Source of the DNA: Enterococcus phoeniculicola ATCC BAA-412 | GTDB taxonomy: Bacteria; Bacillota; Bacilli; Lactobacillales; Enterococcaceae | DNA: 64,000 nucleotides | Direction of reading: 5' to 3' | Assembly: GCF_000407505.1 (NCBI RefSeq) | Contig: NZ_ASWE01000004.1 | Span: forward strand, 186,001-250,000 | Shown: one piece after another, positions 53,725 to 62,973 of the stretch | Position numbering within the stretch: position 1 is the stretch's first letter | Layout of the letters: the number at the start of each line of letters is the position of its first letter | Notes under the pieces: model-generated | Databases searched by the model: none | What the model saw: only the letters and a program-made list of their open reading frames with translations | What the model was told of the DNA's origin: nothing | Position numbers and translations under genes: made by a program

Positions 53725-53940
53725 AAATCTGCCTGATATTCTTTAAGCGAGCCAAAGATAGTGTGAGTTTGGCAAGACCCTACAGACAGAAAGATCCTCT
53801 ATGTATGTCTATTTCTGAAGAGAGTAGGAAATAGCGGGTGATTCCGTTAGTAATCACACAAGTGAGTTTTTCTAAAAAACTCTAAAATTGGGTGGTACCA
53901 CGAACACGTTCGTCCCTTGGGATGAACGTGTTTTTTTATA
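53725..53940 (+). promoter_or_regulatory. T-box leader of ileS (isoleucine)
   Basis: Core GGGTGGTACCACG at 53890-53902, followed by a terminator (AACACGTTCGTCCC with GGGATGAACGTGTT, then T-run, 53904-53937). A likely isoleucine specifier ATC is at 53794-53796, followed by CTCT; the Stem I region is short and only partly matches the consensus. Uncharged tRNA-Ile would allow read-through into ileS. Confidence 0.88.
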
Positions 53941-53978
53941 TACAAATAAAAACTTTAAATAAAGGAGCGACACACTGT

Positions 53979-56774
53979 ATGAAAATGAAAGAAACGCTAC
54001 AGCTTGGCAAGACAGCTTTTCCAATGCGCGGGAATTTACCAAATCGGGAAGTTGATTGGCAAAAAGAATGGGAAGAAAATGAGATTTATCAACGTCGTCA
54101 AAAATTAAATGAAGGCAAACCAACATTTGTTTTGCACGATGGACCTCCTTACGCCAACGGAAATATTCATTTAGGTCATTCATTAAACAAAATCAGTAAA
54201 GACATCATTATTCGCTCAAAATCAATGTCAGGATTTCGTGCACCATATGTACCTGGTTGGGATACTCATGGGTTACCTATCGAACAGGTCTTAACTAATA
54301 AAGGTGTGAAGCGTAAAGAAATGACGCTAGCTGAGTACCGTGAAAAATGTGAAGAATATGCACGTTCACAGGTAGATACACAAAGAGCAGACTTCAAGCG
54401 TTTAGGTGTAGCAGGGGATTGGGAAGATCCATATATTACATTAAATCCTTCTTATGAAGCTGCGGAAATTCGTGTATTTGGCAAGATGGCCGAAAAAGGC
54501 TATATCTATAAAGGATTAAAACCTATTTACTGGTCTCCTTCAAGTGAGTCGTCTCTTGCTGAAGCGGAAATTGAATATAAAGATGTGAAATCGGCATCAA
54601 TTTACGTTGCTTTTCCGGTAAAAGATGGAAAAGGAATTGTTGATGAGGATGCGTCATTTGTTATTTGGACAACCACTCCTTGGACGTTGCCTGCAAACCA
54701 AGCAATTGCAGTAAATCCTGACTATACGTATGTATTGGTTCAAGCAGATGACCGTAAACTTGTTATCGCAAAAGATTTAGTTGAAACGGTAAAAGAAGCA
54801 ATTGGATGGGAATCTGTTGAAGTATTAAAAGAATTTTCTGGAAAAGATATGGAATACATGGAAGCCCAACATCCATTCTATGATCGAACATCATTAGTCA
54901 TTCTTGGAGACCATGTGACACTTGAAGCGGGTACTGGACTTGTTCATACTGCACCTGGACATGGGGAAGATGACTATATTGCTGGTCATAAATATAATTT
55001 AGAAGTGTTGTCGCCTGTTGACAACAAGGGAGTTTTTACAGAAGAAGCACCTGGATTTGAAGGTGTATTCTATGATAAAGCGAATCCAATGATTACTGAG
55101 CTGTTAGAGGAAAAAGGGGCGCTCTTGAAGCTTGACTTCTTTACTCATAGCTATCCACATGATTGGCGTAGTAAGAAACCAGTTATCTACCGAGCAACAC
55201 CACAATGGTTTGCTTCTATTGATAAATTCCGCCAAAACATCTTGGATGAAGTAGAAAAAGTAGACTGGATTATTCCTTGGGGAAAAACACGTCTTTATAA
55301 TATGATCCGTGACCGTGGAGACTGGGTAATTTCAAGACAGCGTGCTTGGGGGGTTCCGTTACCAATTTTCTATGCTGAAAATGGAGAAGCAATCATCACA
55401 CCAGAAACAATTGAACATGTTGCTGGACTATTTGAAGAATATGGATCAAATGTTTGGTTTAAACGTGAGGCAAAAGATCTTTTACCAGAAGGGTTTACTC
55501 ATCCTGGCTCTCCAAATGGAACTTTTACGAAAGAAACAGATATTATGGATGTCTGGTTTGATTCTGGTTCTTCGCATGAAGCAGTATTGCGTCAGCGCCC
55601 AGAGTTAACATTCCCAGCAGATATGTATCTAGAAGGCTCTGACCAGTACCGTGGCTGGTTCAACTCGAGTATTACGACAAGTGTTGCAATCAACGGAGTT
55701 GCCCCTTATAAAGCAGTCTTGTCACAAGGATTTACCCTTGATGGTGAAGGCCGTAAGATGAGCAAATCTTTAGGAAATACAATCCTTCCAGATAAAGTGA
55801 TTAAACAGATGGGTGCAGATATTCTTCGTCTGTGGGTAAGCAGTGTAGATTATGAATCTGATGTACGTGTATCTATGGAAATTTTAAATCAAGTTTCTGA
55901 AGTTTATCGTAAAATTCGTAACACAATGCGTTTCTTACTAGCAAATACAACTGATTTCCAACCAAGTAAAGATGCTGTTTCTTTTGAAGAATTACGCTCA
56001 GTTGATAAATATATGATGGTACGTTTGAATCAAGTAATCAAAGAAATTCGAGTAGAAGGATATGAAAAATATAATTTTATTCATATTTACAAAACGGTTA
56101 TCAATTTCTTAACAGTTGAATTATCTTCATTTTATTTAGATTTTGCGAAGGATGTTGTGTACATTGAAGCGGAGGCTGATTATCAACGCCGCTGTATGCA
56201 AACTGTATTCTATGAAACAGCGGTGGCTTTAAGTAAATTATTGACGCCTATCATCCCCCATACAACAGAAGAAATCTGGTCATTCTTGAAAGAAGATGAA
56301 GAATTTGTTCAATTAGCTGAATTTCCTGGTTATGAAGAATTTGCTAATCAAGAGGAATTACTTGATACATGGAATGCTTTTATGGACTTTAGAGATAATG
56401 TATTGAAGGCACTTGAAGAAGCTAGAAATGAAAAGCTGATTGGGAAGTCTCTTGAAGCAAAATTAACAGTTTATCCAAGTGAACAAGTTCGTAGTCTTTT
56501 AACAGCAGTAGATGCTGATTTGGCACAACTATTAATTGTATCACCCGACTACTTTACGATTGCAGATGCAGCAGAAGAAGCACCAGAAAATGCAATGAAA
56601 TTTGACGATGTAGCCATTCTAGTTGAAAAAGCAGATGGAGAAACTTGTGATCGTTGTCGTCAAGTACGCAAAGATGTAGGATCAAACGAAAAATTACCAC
56701 ATTTATGTGGACGTTGTGCTCATATTGTTGAAGAAAATTATCCAGAAGCTGTAGCTGAAGGATTTGAAGAGTAG
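53979..56774 (+). CDS. ileS: Isoleucyl-tRNA synthetase
   Basis: A 931-residue class I synthetase that charges tRNA-Ile. HIGH motif in [14 protein letters not shown], the editing domain CP1 (about 190-400) with [17 protein letters not shown] motif in [13 protein letters not shown], tRNA-binding helical part and a C-terminal zinc motif with four Cys (CDRCRQV and CGRCAHI). ATG at 53979 lies at usable distance from AAAGGAGC; a second ATG two codons on is possible. The gene is controlled by its T-box and follows divIVA, as in many Firmicutes. Confidence 0.97.
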   Translation: MKMKETLQLGKTAFPMRGNLPNREVDWQKEWEENEIYQRRQKLNEGKPTFVLHDGPPYANGNIHLGHSLNKISKDIIIRSKSMSGFRAPYVPGWDTHGLPIEQVLTNKGVKRKEMTLAEYREKCEEYARSQVDTQRADFKRLGVAGDWEDPYITLNPSYEAAEIRVFGKMAEKGYIYKGLKPIYWSPSSESSLAEAEIEYKDVKSASIYVAFPVKDGKGIVDEDASFVIWTTTPWTLPANQAIAVNPDYTYVLVQADDRKLVIAKDLVETVKEAIGWESVEVLKEFSGKDMEYMEAQHPFYDRTSLVILGDHVTLEAGTGLVHTAPGHGEDDYIAGHKYNLEVLSPVDNKGVFTEEAPGFEGVFYDKANPMITELLEEKGALLKLDFFTHSYPHDWRSKKPVIYRATPQWFASIDKFRQNILDEVEKVDWIIPWGKTRLYNMIRDRGDWVISRQRAWGVPLPIFYAENGEAIITPETIEHVAGLFEEYGSNVWFKREAKDLLPEGFTHPGSPNGTFTKETDIMDVWFDSGSSHEAVLRQRPELTFPADMYLEGSDQYRGWFNSSITTSVAINGVAPYKAVLSQGFTLDGEGRKMSKSLGNTILPDKVIKQMGADILRLWVSSVDYESDVRVSMEILNQVSEVYRKIRNTMRFLLANTTDFQPSKDAVSFEELRSVDKYMMVRLNQVIKEIRVEGYEKYNFIHIYKTVINFLTVELSSFYLDFAKDVVYIEAEADYQRRCMQTVFYETAVALSKLLTPIIPHTTEEIWSFLKEDEEFVQLAEFPGYEEFANQEELLDTWNAFMDFRDNVLKALEEARNEKLIGKSLEAKLTVYPSEQVRSLLTAVDADLAQLLIVSPDYFTIADAAEEAPENAMKFDDVAILVEKADGETCDRCRQVRKDVGSNEKLPHLCGRCAHIVEENYPEAVAEGFEE

Positions 56775-56937
56775 AAAGAGCAAGATTGACGAGAGGAGTA
56801 TTCAACCCTGAGAACAAAGTGGATGCTGTACATCATTGAAAAGTAAGCTTCCATAATTTAACAAGAAGGAGTTGTTCCTTCTATCCCCAACTTTTAAAAA
56901 ATCTGGAAACAACTATTGTAATTCGCTCTTTTTATAT

Positions 56938-56990
56938 GAACATTAAAGGGATCAGAACAGAATCGTTCTAACCCCTTTAATGTTTTTTTA
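56938..56990 (+). terminator. Intrinsic terminator between ileS and zwf
   Basis: ACATTAAAGGG (56940-56950) pairs with CCCTTTAATGT (56973-56983), with an inner GAAC/GTTC stem, then a T-run. The stop codon of minus-strand zwf (56988-56990) lies in the T-run. Confidence 0.88.
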
Positions 56991-58514
56991 TTTATCCAGT
57001 TTTCCTCGTTCACGATACCAGACATCTGGTTCCCAAATCCATTGGAAACCATCTCGTTCTAATAAGTCAAATGCAGCTTTTGGTCCCATTGTTCCAGCTG
57101 CATAGTTAGGAAAATCAGGTGTAGTTTTATCCCAAGAAGAACGAATGACGTCTACTAAATGCCAAGATTGTGCAACTTCATCCCAATGAGAGAAATTAGT
57201 ACCATCTCCATTCAAGGCATCCAAAATAAGTTTTTCATAGGCTTCTGGACTGTTACTAACCGTTTCAGCACTATGACGGAAGTCTAATTTTACAGGCAAA
57301 GTATTAAATCCTTGGCCGACTTCTTTTCCATTTAGTGTCATCGAGAATCCTTCAGTTGGTTGAATATAAATGGTTAGTACATTTGGTGGAAGATCGCTAT
57401 TTTCACATGTTCCTTCAATAGAAGGTTTGAAGACATTTACTGGAACTTGTTTAAAGACAATATTGATTCTTGTCCCTTTTTCTGTTAATCGTTTTCCAGT
57501 GCGAACATAGAAAGGAACTCCCGACCAGCGGAAATTATCAATCATAAACTTACCGGCGACAAACGTTTCAGTTTCAGAGGATTCAGAAACATTTTCCTCA
57601 TGTCGATAGTCTATATAGGTTTGATTATCGAGTTGTCCGCCTCCATATTGTCCACGAACAAAGTTATTTAAAGCTTCTTTTTCATCATAGACGCGTATCG
57701 CATTTAATGCTTTGACTTTTTCTGTGCGAATTTCTTTTTCTGAGAAGGCTACAGGAGGCTCCATTGCAAGTAAAGAAACTACTTGCAGGATATGATTTTG
57801 AACCATATCTTTCAATGCACCGCTGTGTTCATAATAGCCACCACGATCTTCAACACCTAAGTTTTCTGCGAATGTAATTTGGACATTATCAATGTAGCGA
57901 TTATTCCATTGAGATTCAAAAATATTGTTAGCGAATCGAATAGCAGAAATATTTTGAATCATTTCTTTTCCAAGATAGTGATCAATACGGAAAATATCTT
58001 GTTCTGGAAAGGCTAGACGAATCTGCTGATTTAATTCATAAGCTGATTGGTAGTCAGACCCAAATGGTTTTTCAATGACCAAACGATTGAATCCATTGTC
58101 TGTGATGATTTTTTGAGATTTTAAATGAGAAACAATTGTTCCAAAAAATTGTGGCGCCATCGCAAGATAATAAAGTCGATTTCCATTTAGATTGTATTGT
58201 TCGTCCAATTTATCAGCTAAATTTTTTAAAGTGTCATAATGCTCTGAGTCATTTACATTGTGTGATTGATAATAAAAATGACTAGAAAAATCTTCTGCTT
58301 CTTCGTTTGTAGGATTCAGGTCTTGAATCGTCTCGCGGACAATGTCACGATAGTACTCATCGCTCCATTCTCTACGTGCAGTACCAATCACTGCAAAATG
58401 AGTGCCTAGATTGCCTTTTTTAAAAAGGCGAAATAATGAGGGATAGAGTTTTCTTTTAGCTAAGTCGCCTGTTCCACCAAAGATGGTAAAGAGGACAGTA
58501 TTTTCATTTGCCAT
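56988..58514 (-). CDS. zwf: Glucose-6-phosphate 1-dehydrogenase
   Basis: A 508-residue NADP-dependent enzyme opening the oxidative pentose phosphate pathway. NADP site FTIFGGTGDLAKRKLYP, catalytic region IFRIDHYLGKEMIQN with the active His, and KPFGSDYQSAYELNQ. The start ATG at 58514 follows AAAGGAGC; 26 extra codons upstream overlap the regulator gene. It lies 13 bases downstream of a DtxR/MntR-type gene on the same strand, so both are probably one transcript. Confidence 0.97.
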   Translation of the reverse strand: MANENTVLFTIFGGTGDLAKRKLYPSLFRLFKKGNLGTHFAVIGTARREWSDEYYRDIVRETIQDLNPTNEEAEDFSSHFYYQSHNVNDSEHYDTLKNLADKLDEQYNLNGNRLYYLAMAPQFFGTIVSHLKSQKIITDNGFNRLVIEKPFGSDYQSAYELNQQIRLAFPEQDIFRIDHYLGKEMIQNISAIRFANNIFESQWNNRYIDNVQITFAENLGVEDRGGYYEHSGALKDMVQNHILQVVSLLAMEPPVAFSEKEIRTEKVKALNAIRVYDEKEALNNFVRGQYGGGQLDNQTYIDYRHEENVSESSETETFVAGKFMIDNFRWSGVPFYVRTGKRLTEKGTRINIVFKQVPVNVFKPSIEGTCENSDLPPNVLTIYIQPTEGFSMTLNGKEVGQGFNTLPVKLDFRHSAETVSNSPEAYEKLILDALNGDGTNFSHWDEVAQSWHLVDVIRSSWDKTTPDFPNYAAGTMGPKAAFDLLERDGFQWIWEPDVWYRERGKLDK

Positions 58515-58527
58515 AATTATAGCTCCT

Positions 58528-59175
58528 TTATAATTTATCAACAAAAATTGTGCTAGCAGCCTTGTAGCTGACTGCAATTTGTTTATCTTCATTTTCTAAA
58601 GTAATCGGACCCTCGTAGGCAGCAATATCTTTGATGATAAATTCATCATGAATATTTAAGTCAATGGAGACTAAATAATCTAATAAGTCTTTTTCATCTA
58701 AGACGCGCGCAATACGAACTTTTGTGTTCACAGGATAACCTGTGAGGGTTTCACGAAGCTTCTCGTGAATAATTTGATTTTCTTTTGGAATCATACCACC
58801 ATGGGGGCAATAGGACGGATGATTGAGATATTCCTCAAGCTGTTTGGCAAGATGTGAGGAGGTTACGTGTTCTAAAACTTCTGCATCATCATGTACCTCA
58901 TTCCAAGTGAAGTTCAAATGTTCCACTAAAAAAACTTCCCAAAGACGGTGCTTACGAATTAATGCGCTTGCTTTTTTTAGTCCATCCTCAGTTAATTGAG
59001 CCCCTTTGTAAGGAGAATGCTGCACAAGTCCTTCCTTCACAAGTTTTGAAATCATCTCACTCACAGAAGCTGCAGACACCCCTAGACCAGAAACAATTTG
59101 TTTATTGCTTACACTGTTTTCGTCGCCTCCGAGTTCTAAAATGAGTTTTAAATAATCTTCACGATTTGGTGTCAT
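58528..59175 (-). CDS. DtxR/MntR-family metal-dependent regulator
   Basis: A 215-residue repressor: N-terminal winged helix (REDYLKLILELGGD, VSEMISKLVKEGLV), dimerisation and metal domain with HRLWEVFLVEHL, HDDAEVLEHV, and CPHGGMIP, and a C-terminal FeoA/SH3-like domain (about 150-215). It should sense Mn(II) or Fe(II). Metal ligands of the DtxR group (Glu-His of DDAEVLEHV, His in CPHG) are present. ATG at 59175 follows AAAGGAAGG; a 49-residue extension is open but has no ribosome site. It heads a transcript with zwf. Confidence 0.92.
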   Translation of the reverse strand: MTPNREDYLKLILELGGDENSVSNKQIVSGLGVSAASVSEMISKLVKEGLVQHSPYKGAQLTEDGLKKASALIRKHRLWEVFLVEHLNFTWNEVHDDAEVLEHVTSSHLAKQLEEYLNHPSYCPHGGMIPKENQIIHEKLRETLTGYPVNTKVRIARVLDEKDLLDYLVSIDLNIHDEFIIKDIAAYEGPITLENEDKQIAVSYKAASTIFVDKL

Positions 59176-59307
59176 CTTTTGCCTTCCTTTCATGGTAGAA
59201 ACCATCATGCTTAAGTGTATCAAAAAAAAGAACCTTTGACTATTTTTTAAGAAAAAAACATGAATAAAAAAAGGATTTTTCTGAAAATAGAGTAGTCTAA
59301 AGAAAAA

Positions 59308-59355
59308 GAGAATGAAAAGCACCTGTAAGCCCTAGAAAAAGAGAGCTACAGATGC
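59308..59355 (-). terminator. Intrinsic terminator of the DUF4828-like gene
   Basis: On the minus strand AGCATCTGTA pairs with TACAGGTGCT (one T-G pair), followed by a T-rich tail. Confidence 0.65.
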
Positions 59356-59365
59356 TAACCGGTAT

Positions 59366-59713
59366 TTAATTGTAAAGTTGATAACGCTCATCGTCAGCTT
59401 CGTCATAAAAGTAAGTCGGTTGGTCATTCTTTGTTTCAATAATTAAATGGTAGCCATATTCATCTTGAAAAACAAGACGATTCATGCTTAATTCCACAAG
59501 AATTGTTTTAGTTGGTTGCTCATCGATGACGATAGAATAATCATCTTTTACAGATAAAGTATGTAATTCCTTACTTTTATCATAAAAGCGCCATTCTCCG
59601 ATAAAAAGAGAATAATCTTCAGAAGAAGAAAGAGGTCGTTTTTTTCGTAAGACAAGCGAACCAGCCAAACCAAGTAAAGAGGCGCCGATGAATAGTGATA
59701 ATCTTTTTTTCAA
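59366..59713 (-). CDS. DUF4828-like small membrane-anchored protein
   Basis: A 115-residue protein with an N-terminal hydrophobic segment (about 5-22, LSLFIGASLLGLAGSLVL) followed directly by RKKR, so it is an anchor rather than a cleaved signal with its basic side inside unclear. The rest is a small probably beta-barrel domain (SLFIGEWRFYDKSK, SVKDDYSIVIDEQ, MNRLVFQDEYGYHLI). The pattern matches DUF4828 proteins of Enterococcus-like bacteria. AGGAGTGA precedes the ATG. Monocistronic, divergent from sfsA. Function unknown. Confidence 0.75.
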   Translation of the reverse strand: MKKRLSLFIGASLLGLAGSLVLRKKRPLSSSEDYSLFIGEWRFYDKSKELHTLSVKDDYSIVIDEQPTKTILVELSMNRLVFQDEYGYHLIIETKNDQPTYFYDEADDERYQLYN

Positions 59714-59863
59714 GTTGAAGTCACTCCTTTTATTATTCCATAATATCTAACCAAAAAAGCTCACTTTATTATTATACCAAACATAGAAAGAAATACATCA
59801 GTCGAAGGTCTGAACAAGCAGTTTTTTTCTTCTATTTGTGCTAGGATATAAAAGAGGTGACCT

Positions 59864-60598
59864 ATGAAATACACAAATGTTTGTCTTGCAAAATTTATTG
59901 AACGCCCTAATCGTTTTATTGCCCATTGTCAATTGATCGATACAGGAGAAGAAGTGATTGCTCACGTGAAAAATACCGGGAGAGGAAAAGAAGTATTTTT
60001 TCCGGGGGTTGAGGTAGCGCTTGTTTATTGTCCTAGTAAAACCAGAAAAACAGATTATGATTTGGTTGCGATTAAAAAGAAAGAAGCTTGGTTTAATATT
60101 GATAGCCAAATTCCTAATGCGCTAGCAGCTGATGGACTCCTTTCTGGTCAGATTCAACTACCTGGTATTTCGGGAGAGATTATTCACCTGAAACGAGAAA
60201 AGACCTTTAAGCATTCAAAGTTTGATATTTATATTGAAACGAATCAGTCAGAAAAAATCTTTGTTGAAGTAAAAGGAATGACGCTGGAAAATTATCAAAT
60301 CGGTGCGTTTCCAGATGCTCCTAGTCTAAGAGGATTAAAACATGTTGAAGAACTGACACTTGCACAAAGGGAAGGTTATCAATGCTATGTTTTGTTTATT
60401 ATTCAATTTGAAGAAGTAAAATTAGCGACTATTCATACAGATATGCAACCAGCTCTTTATACAGCTATTCAAAAGGGCAAACAAGACGGACTGCAAGTTT
60501 TAGCGTATAATTGTCATGTAACACCAGAAGAGATTCTGATAAAAAATCAGATAGAGTTTCAATTGGAATATCCTTTTGAAGATCCAAATAAAATATGA
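59864..60598 (+). CDS. sfsA: SfsA family protein
   Basis: A 244-residue protein with an N-terminal OB-like DNA-binding part (ERPNRFIAHCQL, AHVKNTGRGKE) and a nuclease-like domain (SKFDIYIE, FVEVKGMTLE, PDAPSLRGLKHVEEL, YVLFIIQFEEV). The Asp/Glu/Lys set in D-x-Y and EVKG fits a PD-(D/E)xK-type nuclease fold. First named for sugar fermentation stimulation in E. coli; the real function is unclear. AGAGGTGACCT precedes the ATG. Oxidoreductase gene follows after 18 bases. Confidence 0.9.
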   Translation: MKYTNVCLAKFIERPNRFIAHCQLIDTGEEVIAHVKNTGRGKEVFFPGVEVALVYCPSKTRKTDYDLVAIKKKEAWFNIDSQIPNALAADGLLSGQIQLPGISGEIIHLKREKTFKHSKFDIYIETNQSEKIFVEVKGMTLENYQIGAFPDAPSLRGLKHVEELTLAQREGYQCYVLFIIQFEEVKLATIHTDMQPALYTAIQKGKQDGLQVLAYNCHVTPEEILIKNQIEFQLEYPFEDPNKI

Positions 60599-60616
60599 TG
60601 AAATGAGGTTGAAGCA

Positions 60617-61618
60617 ATGATAAATTTAGGAATCATTGGAACAAACTGGATTAGTGGACAATTTGTTGAAGCAGCATTATCAACTGGAGAATATGAACTT
60701 ACAGCTGTCTATTCGAGAAAATTAGCGACTGCACAGGCGTTTGGTGAACCTTTCGGTGAAGTGGAGTATGCGACTGATTTGCACACGTTTTTTGGTATTC
60801 AACATATGGATACAGTCTATATTGCTTCACCCAACAGTCTACATTTTGGTCATGCAAAAGAGGCAATCTTAGCAGGAAAGAATGTTATTGTGGAAAAGCC
60901 TGCATTTTCAACACCAGAAGAAATGGATGAAATAATCAGCTTGGCAAATGAGCAGCATGTCTTTTTCTTTGAAGCCGCTCGAAACTTTCATGAGAAAGGT
61001 TTTCAAAAGGTCCGCGATTTGTTACCATTAAAAAATGAGATTTTAGGTGCAAGCTTTACCTATATGAAATATTCTTCTCGCTATGATCAAGTCTTGGATG
61101 GCGGAGAGCCAAATATCTTTTCACCACATTTTTCAGGGGGCGCGCTAATGGATTTAGGAGTTTATCTTGTCTATACAGCAGTTGCCTGGTTCGGTATGCC
61201 CAATGAAGTTCATTATTTTGCCCGAAAAGTCTCAACAGGTGTAGATGGCTTAGGCTGGGGAATTCTTCGTTATGATTTGTTTGATGTAACGATTCAACCA
61301 GGAAAAATTGGCGATTCTTATGCAACCTCTGAAGTCTATTTTGATAAAGGAACACTTGTATTAAATGGCGTAAATGCAATAGAGGATGTTGTCTATCATG
61401 ACCGAAATCTGAAACAACGTGAGAAAATTGAGATACATCCTGCAGAAAACCCAATGGCTGAGGAAGCACTTAATTTTGCAAAAGTGATCTCTCATCCTAC
61501 TGATTCAAAGTACGGCATACTGTACGAAGAATGGGTTGAATTGGCAAGAAATGTAAACCAAGTAATTTATGATTTAAGAAAGAGCGCAGGTATCATATTT
61601 GATGCCGATAGTAAGTAA
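60617..61618 (+). CDS. Gfo/Idh/MocA-family oxidoreductase
   Basis: A 333-residue NAD(P)-dependent enzyme: Rossmann fold (LGIIGTNWISGQFVEAAL, YSRKLATAQAFGEPFG, YIASPNSLHFGHAKEAI, VEKPAFSTPEEM with the family EKP) and a C-terminal substrate domain from about 125. The GALMDLGVYLVYTA motif carries the usual active-site Asp/Tyr. Substrate (a sugar or inositol-like alcohol) cannot be told. Neighbours sfsA and the helicase give no clue. GAGGTTGAAGC precedes the ATG. Confidence 0.9.
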   Translation: MINLGIIGTNWISGQFVEAALSTGEYELTAVYSRKLATAQAFGEPFGEVEYATDLHTFFGIQHMDTVYIASPNSLHFGHAKEAILAGKNVIVEKPAFSTPEEMDEIISLANEQHVFFFEAARNFHEKGFQKVRDLLPLKNEILGASFTYMKYSSRYDQVLDGGEPNIFSPHFSGGALMDLGVYLVYTAVAWFGMPNEVHYFARKVSTGVDGLGWGILRYDLFDVTIQPGKIGDSYATSEVYFDKGTLVLNGVNAIEDVVYHDRNLKQREKIEIHPAENPMAEEALNFAKVISHPTDSKYGILYEEWVELARNVNQVIYDLRKSAGIIFDADSK

Positions 61619-61639
61619 GAAAGAGGAACCCTAATCACT

Positions 61640-62917
61640 ATGACTGATTATCAATCAAAACTTCCAGAACCTTGGCAAAAAAAATGGCAGGATTCTGGTT
61701 TTCAAACCGCTTCATTTATTCAAGAAAAAAGTTTTTCCCCTTTGATGGGAAAAAAAGATGTCGTTGGGATTTCTCCAACAGGTTCTGGTAAAACTTTAGC
61801 CTATCTTTTACCCTTATTATTAAACGTTAAAAAGGGGGAAGCCAATCAGTTACTAATATTGACTTCTTCACAGGAACTGGCAATTCAGGTAACAGAAGTA
61901 GCCAGACAATGGGCCGTAGAGATTGGATTAAAGGTTCAACCGCTTATTGGCGGGGCAAATGTCAAAAGGCAACTAGAACGCTTAAAAACAAAGCCTGAGA
62001 TAATCGTTGGGACACCAGGACGTGTGTTGGAGCTAATGAAACAAAAGAAAGTTAAAGCACATCAATTCCAAACAATTGTAATGGATGAAGCAGATCAATT
62101 GTTTCAAGAAGGAACAGAAAATTTAACTAAACAAATCTTGACGCAAGCGCCTGTCGATTATCAACTGGCATTTTTCTCAGCAACGGCAGACCGTGCACTA
62201 GAAACCATTCAATCACTAAAAAACATTAAATTTCATGTTATTGATGTGACAGAAGAAGATGATAGTCAAGGAGAAGTACGGCACGTTTTTTTACGAGTTC
62301 CAGAAAGAAAAAAAGTGGACAGCTTACGACGTCTTGCCTATGTTGACGGATTTCAAGCGTTAGTTTTCTTTAATCAAGTAGGAGAGATGGGTGCAGCAGA
62401 AGAAAAACTCGTTCATCACGGCGTAGAAGTTTCAAGCTTGGCATCAGATCAGAATAAATTGATGAGAAAAATGGCGATTCAACAATTTCGTGAAGGAAAT
62501 CTTGTAGAATTGTTAACAACAGATGTTGCAGCCAGAGGATTAGACATTCCCTCACTTCCTTATATTGTAAATGCCGACATTCCAATGACGCAAGAAGGCT
62601 ATATTCACCGTTCAGGTAGAGTGGGACGAATGGGAACTCCCGGTGTGGTATTAAATCTGGTGTCTCCTGGAACAATTGATGATTTAAAACGATTGGCAAA
62701 AGGGTTAGAAATTTCTTTGTCGGAAGTCTTTCTTCATGGCGGAGAACTGCACACCGAACGTCCAGTAGCTGAAGAAAGCGGACAAAACTTGCACACTAAA
62801 GCTGTGAAAAAGGAAAAAAGTCCGAAACCTATTGCACACAAGCCAACAGAACCGCAAAAAAACAGGAAAAAGAAGAAACAAAAAAATCAGAAAAACAAAG
62901 GTGCGAGGCGCAAATAA
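61640..62917 (+). CDS. DEAD-box RNA helicase
   Basis: A 425-residue helicase: Walker A GISPTGSGKTLAYLLPL, DEAD motif VMDEADQLF, SAT motif FFSATADRAL, the C-terminal RecA domain with TTDVAARGLDIP and YIHRSGRVGRMG, and a Lys-rich tail (about 385-425). Such proteins unwind rRNA or mRNA, often for ribosome assembly or cold growth; it resembles the Bacillus CshB/YfmL group but is not assigned to one. AGAAAGAGG precedes the ATG. Last gene before a terminator. Confidence 0.93.
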   Translation: MTDYQSKLPEPWQKKWQDSGFQTASFIQEKSFSPLMGKKDVVGISPTGSGKTLAYLLPLLLNVKKGEANQLLILTSSQELAIQVTEVARQWAVEIGLKVQPLIGGANVKRQLERLKTKPEIIVGTPGRVLELMKQKKVKAHQFQTIVMDEADQLFQEGTENLTKQILTQAPVDYQLAFFSATADRALETIQSLKNIKFHVIDVTEEDDSQGEVRHVFLRVPERKKVDSLRRLAYVDGFQALVFFNQVGEMGAAEEKLVHHGVEVSSLASDQNKLMRKMAIQQFREGNLVELLTTDVAARGLDIPSLPYIVNADIPMTQEGYIHRSGRVGRMGTPGVVLNLVSPGTIDDLKRLAKGLEISLSEVFLHGGELHTERPVAEESGQNLHTKAVKKEKSPKPIAHKPTEPQKNRKKKKQKNQKNKGARRK

Positions 62918-62932
62918 GCGCCTCTTTGTGTT
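62905..62932 (+). terminator. Intrinsic terminator after the helicase gene
   Basis: Perfect 7-bp stem GAGGCGC/GCGCCTC with the helicase stop codon in the loop, followed by a short T-rich tail. Confidence 0.7.
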
Positions 62933-62943
62933 ACTATATAAGG

Positions 62944-62955
62944 GAAACGCGTTTC
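62944..62955. promoter_or_regulatory. Perfect palindrome upstream of the second LevR-like gene
   Basis: GAAACGCGTTTC, 18 bases before the start codon and directly ahead of the ribosome site. It looks like a LacI-type operator but does not fit the CcpA cre consensus. Function unproven. Confidence 0.35.
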
Positions 62956-62973
62956 AAAATAGGAGGGCTTTTT

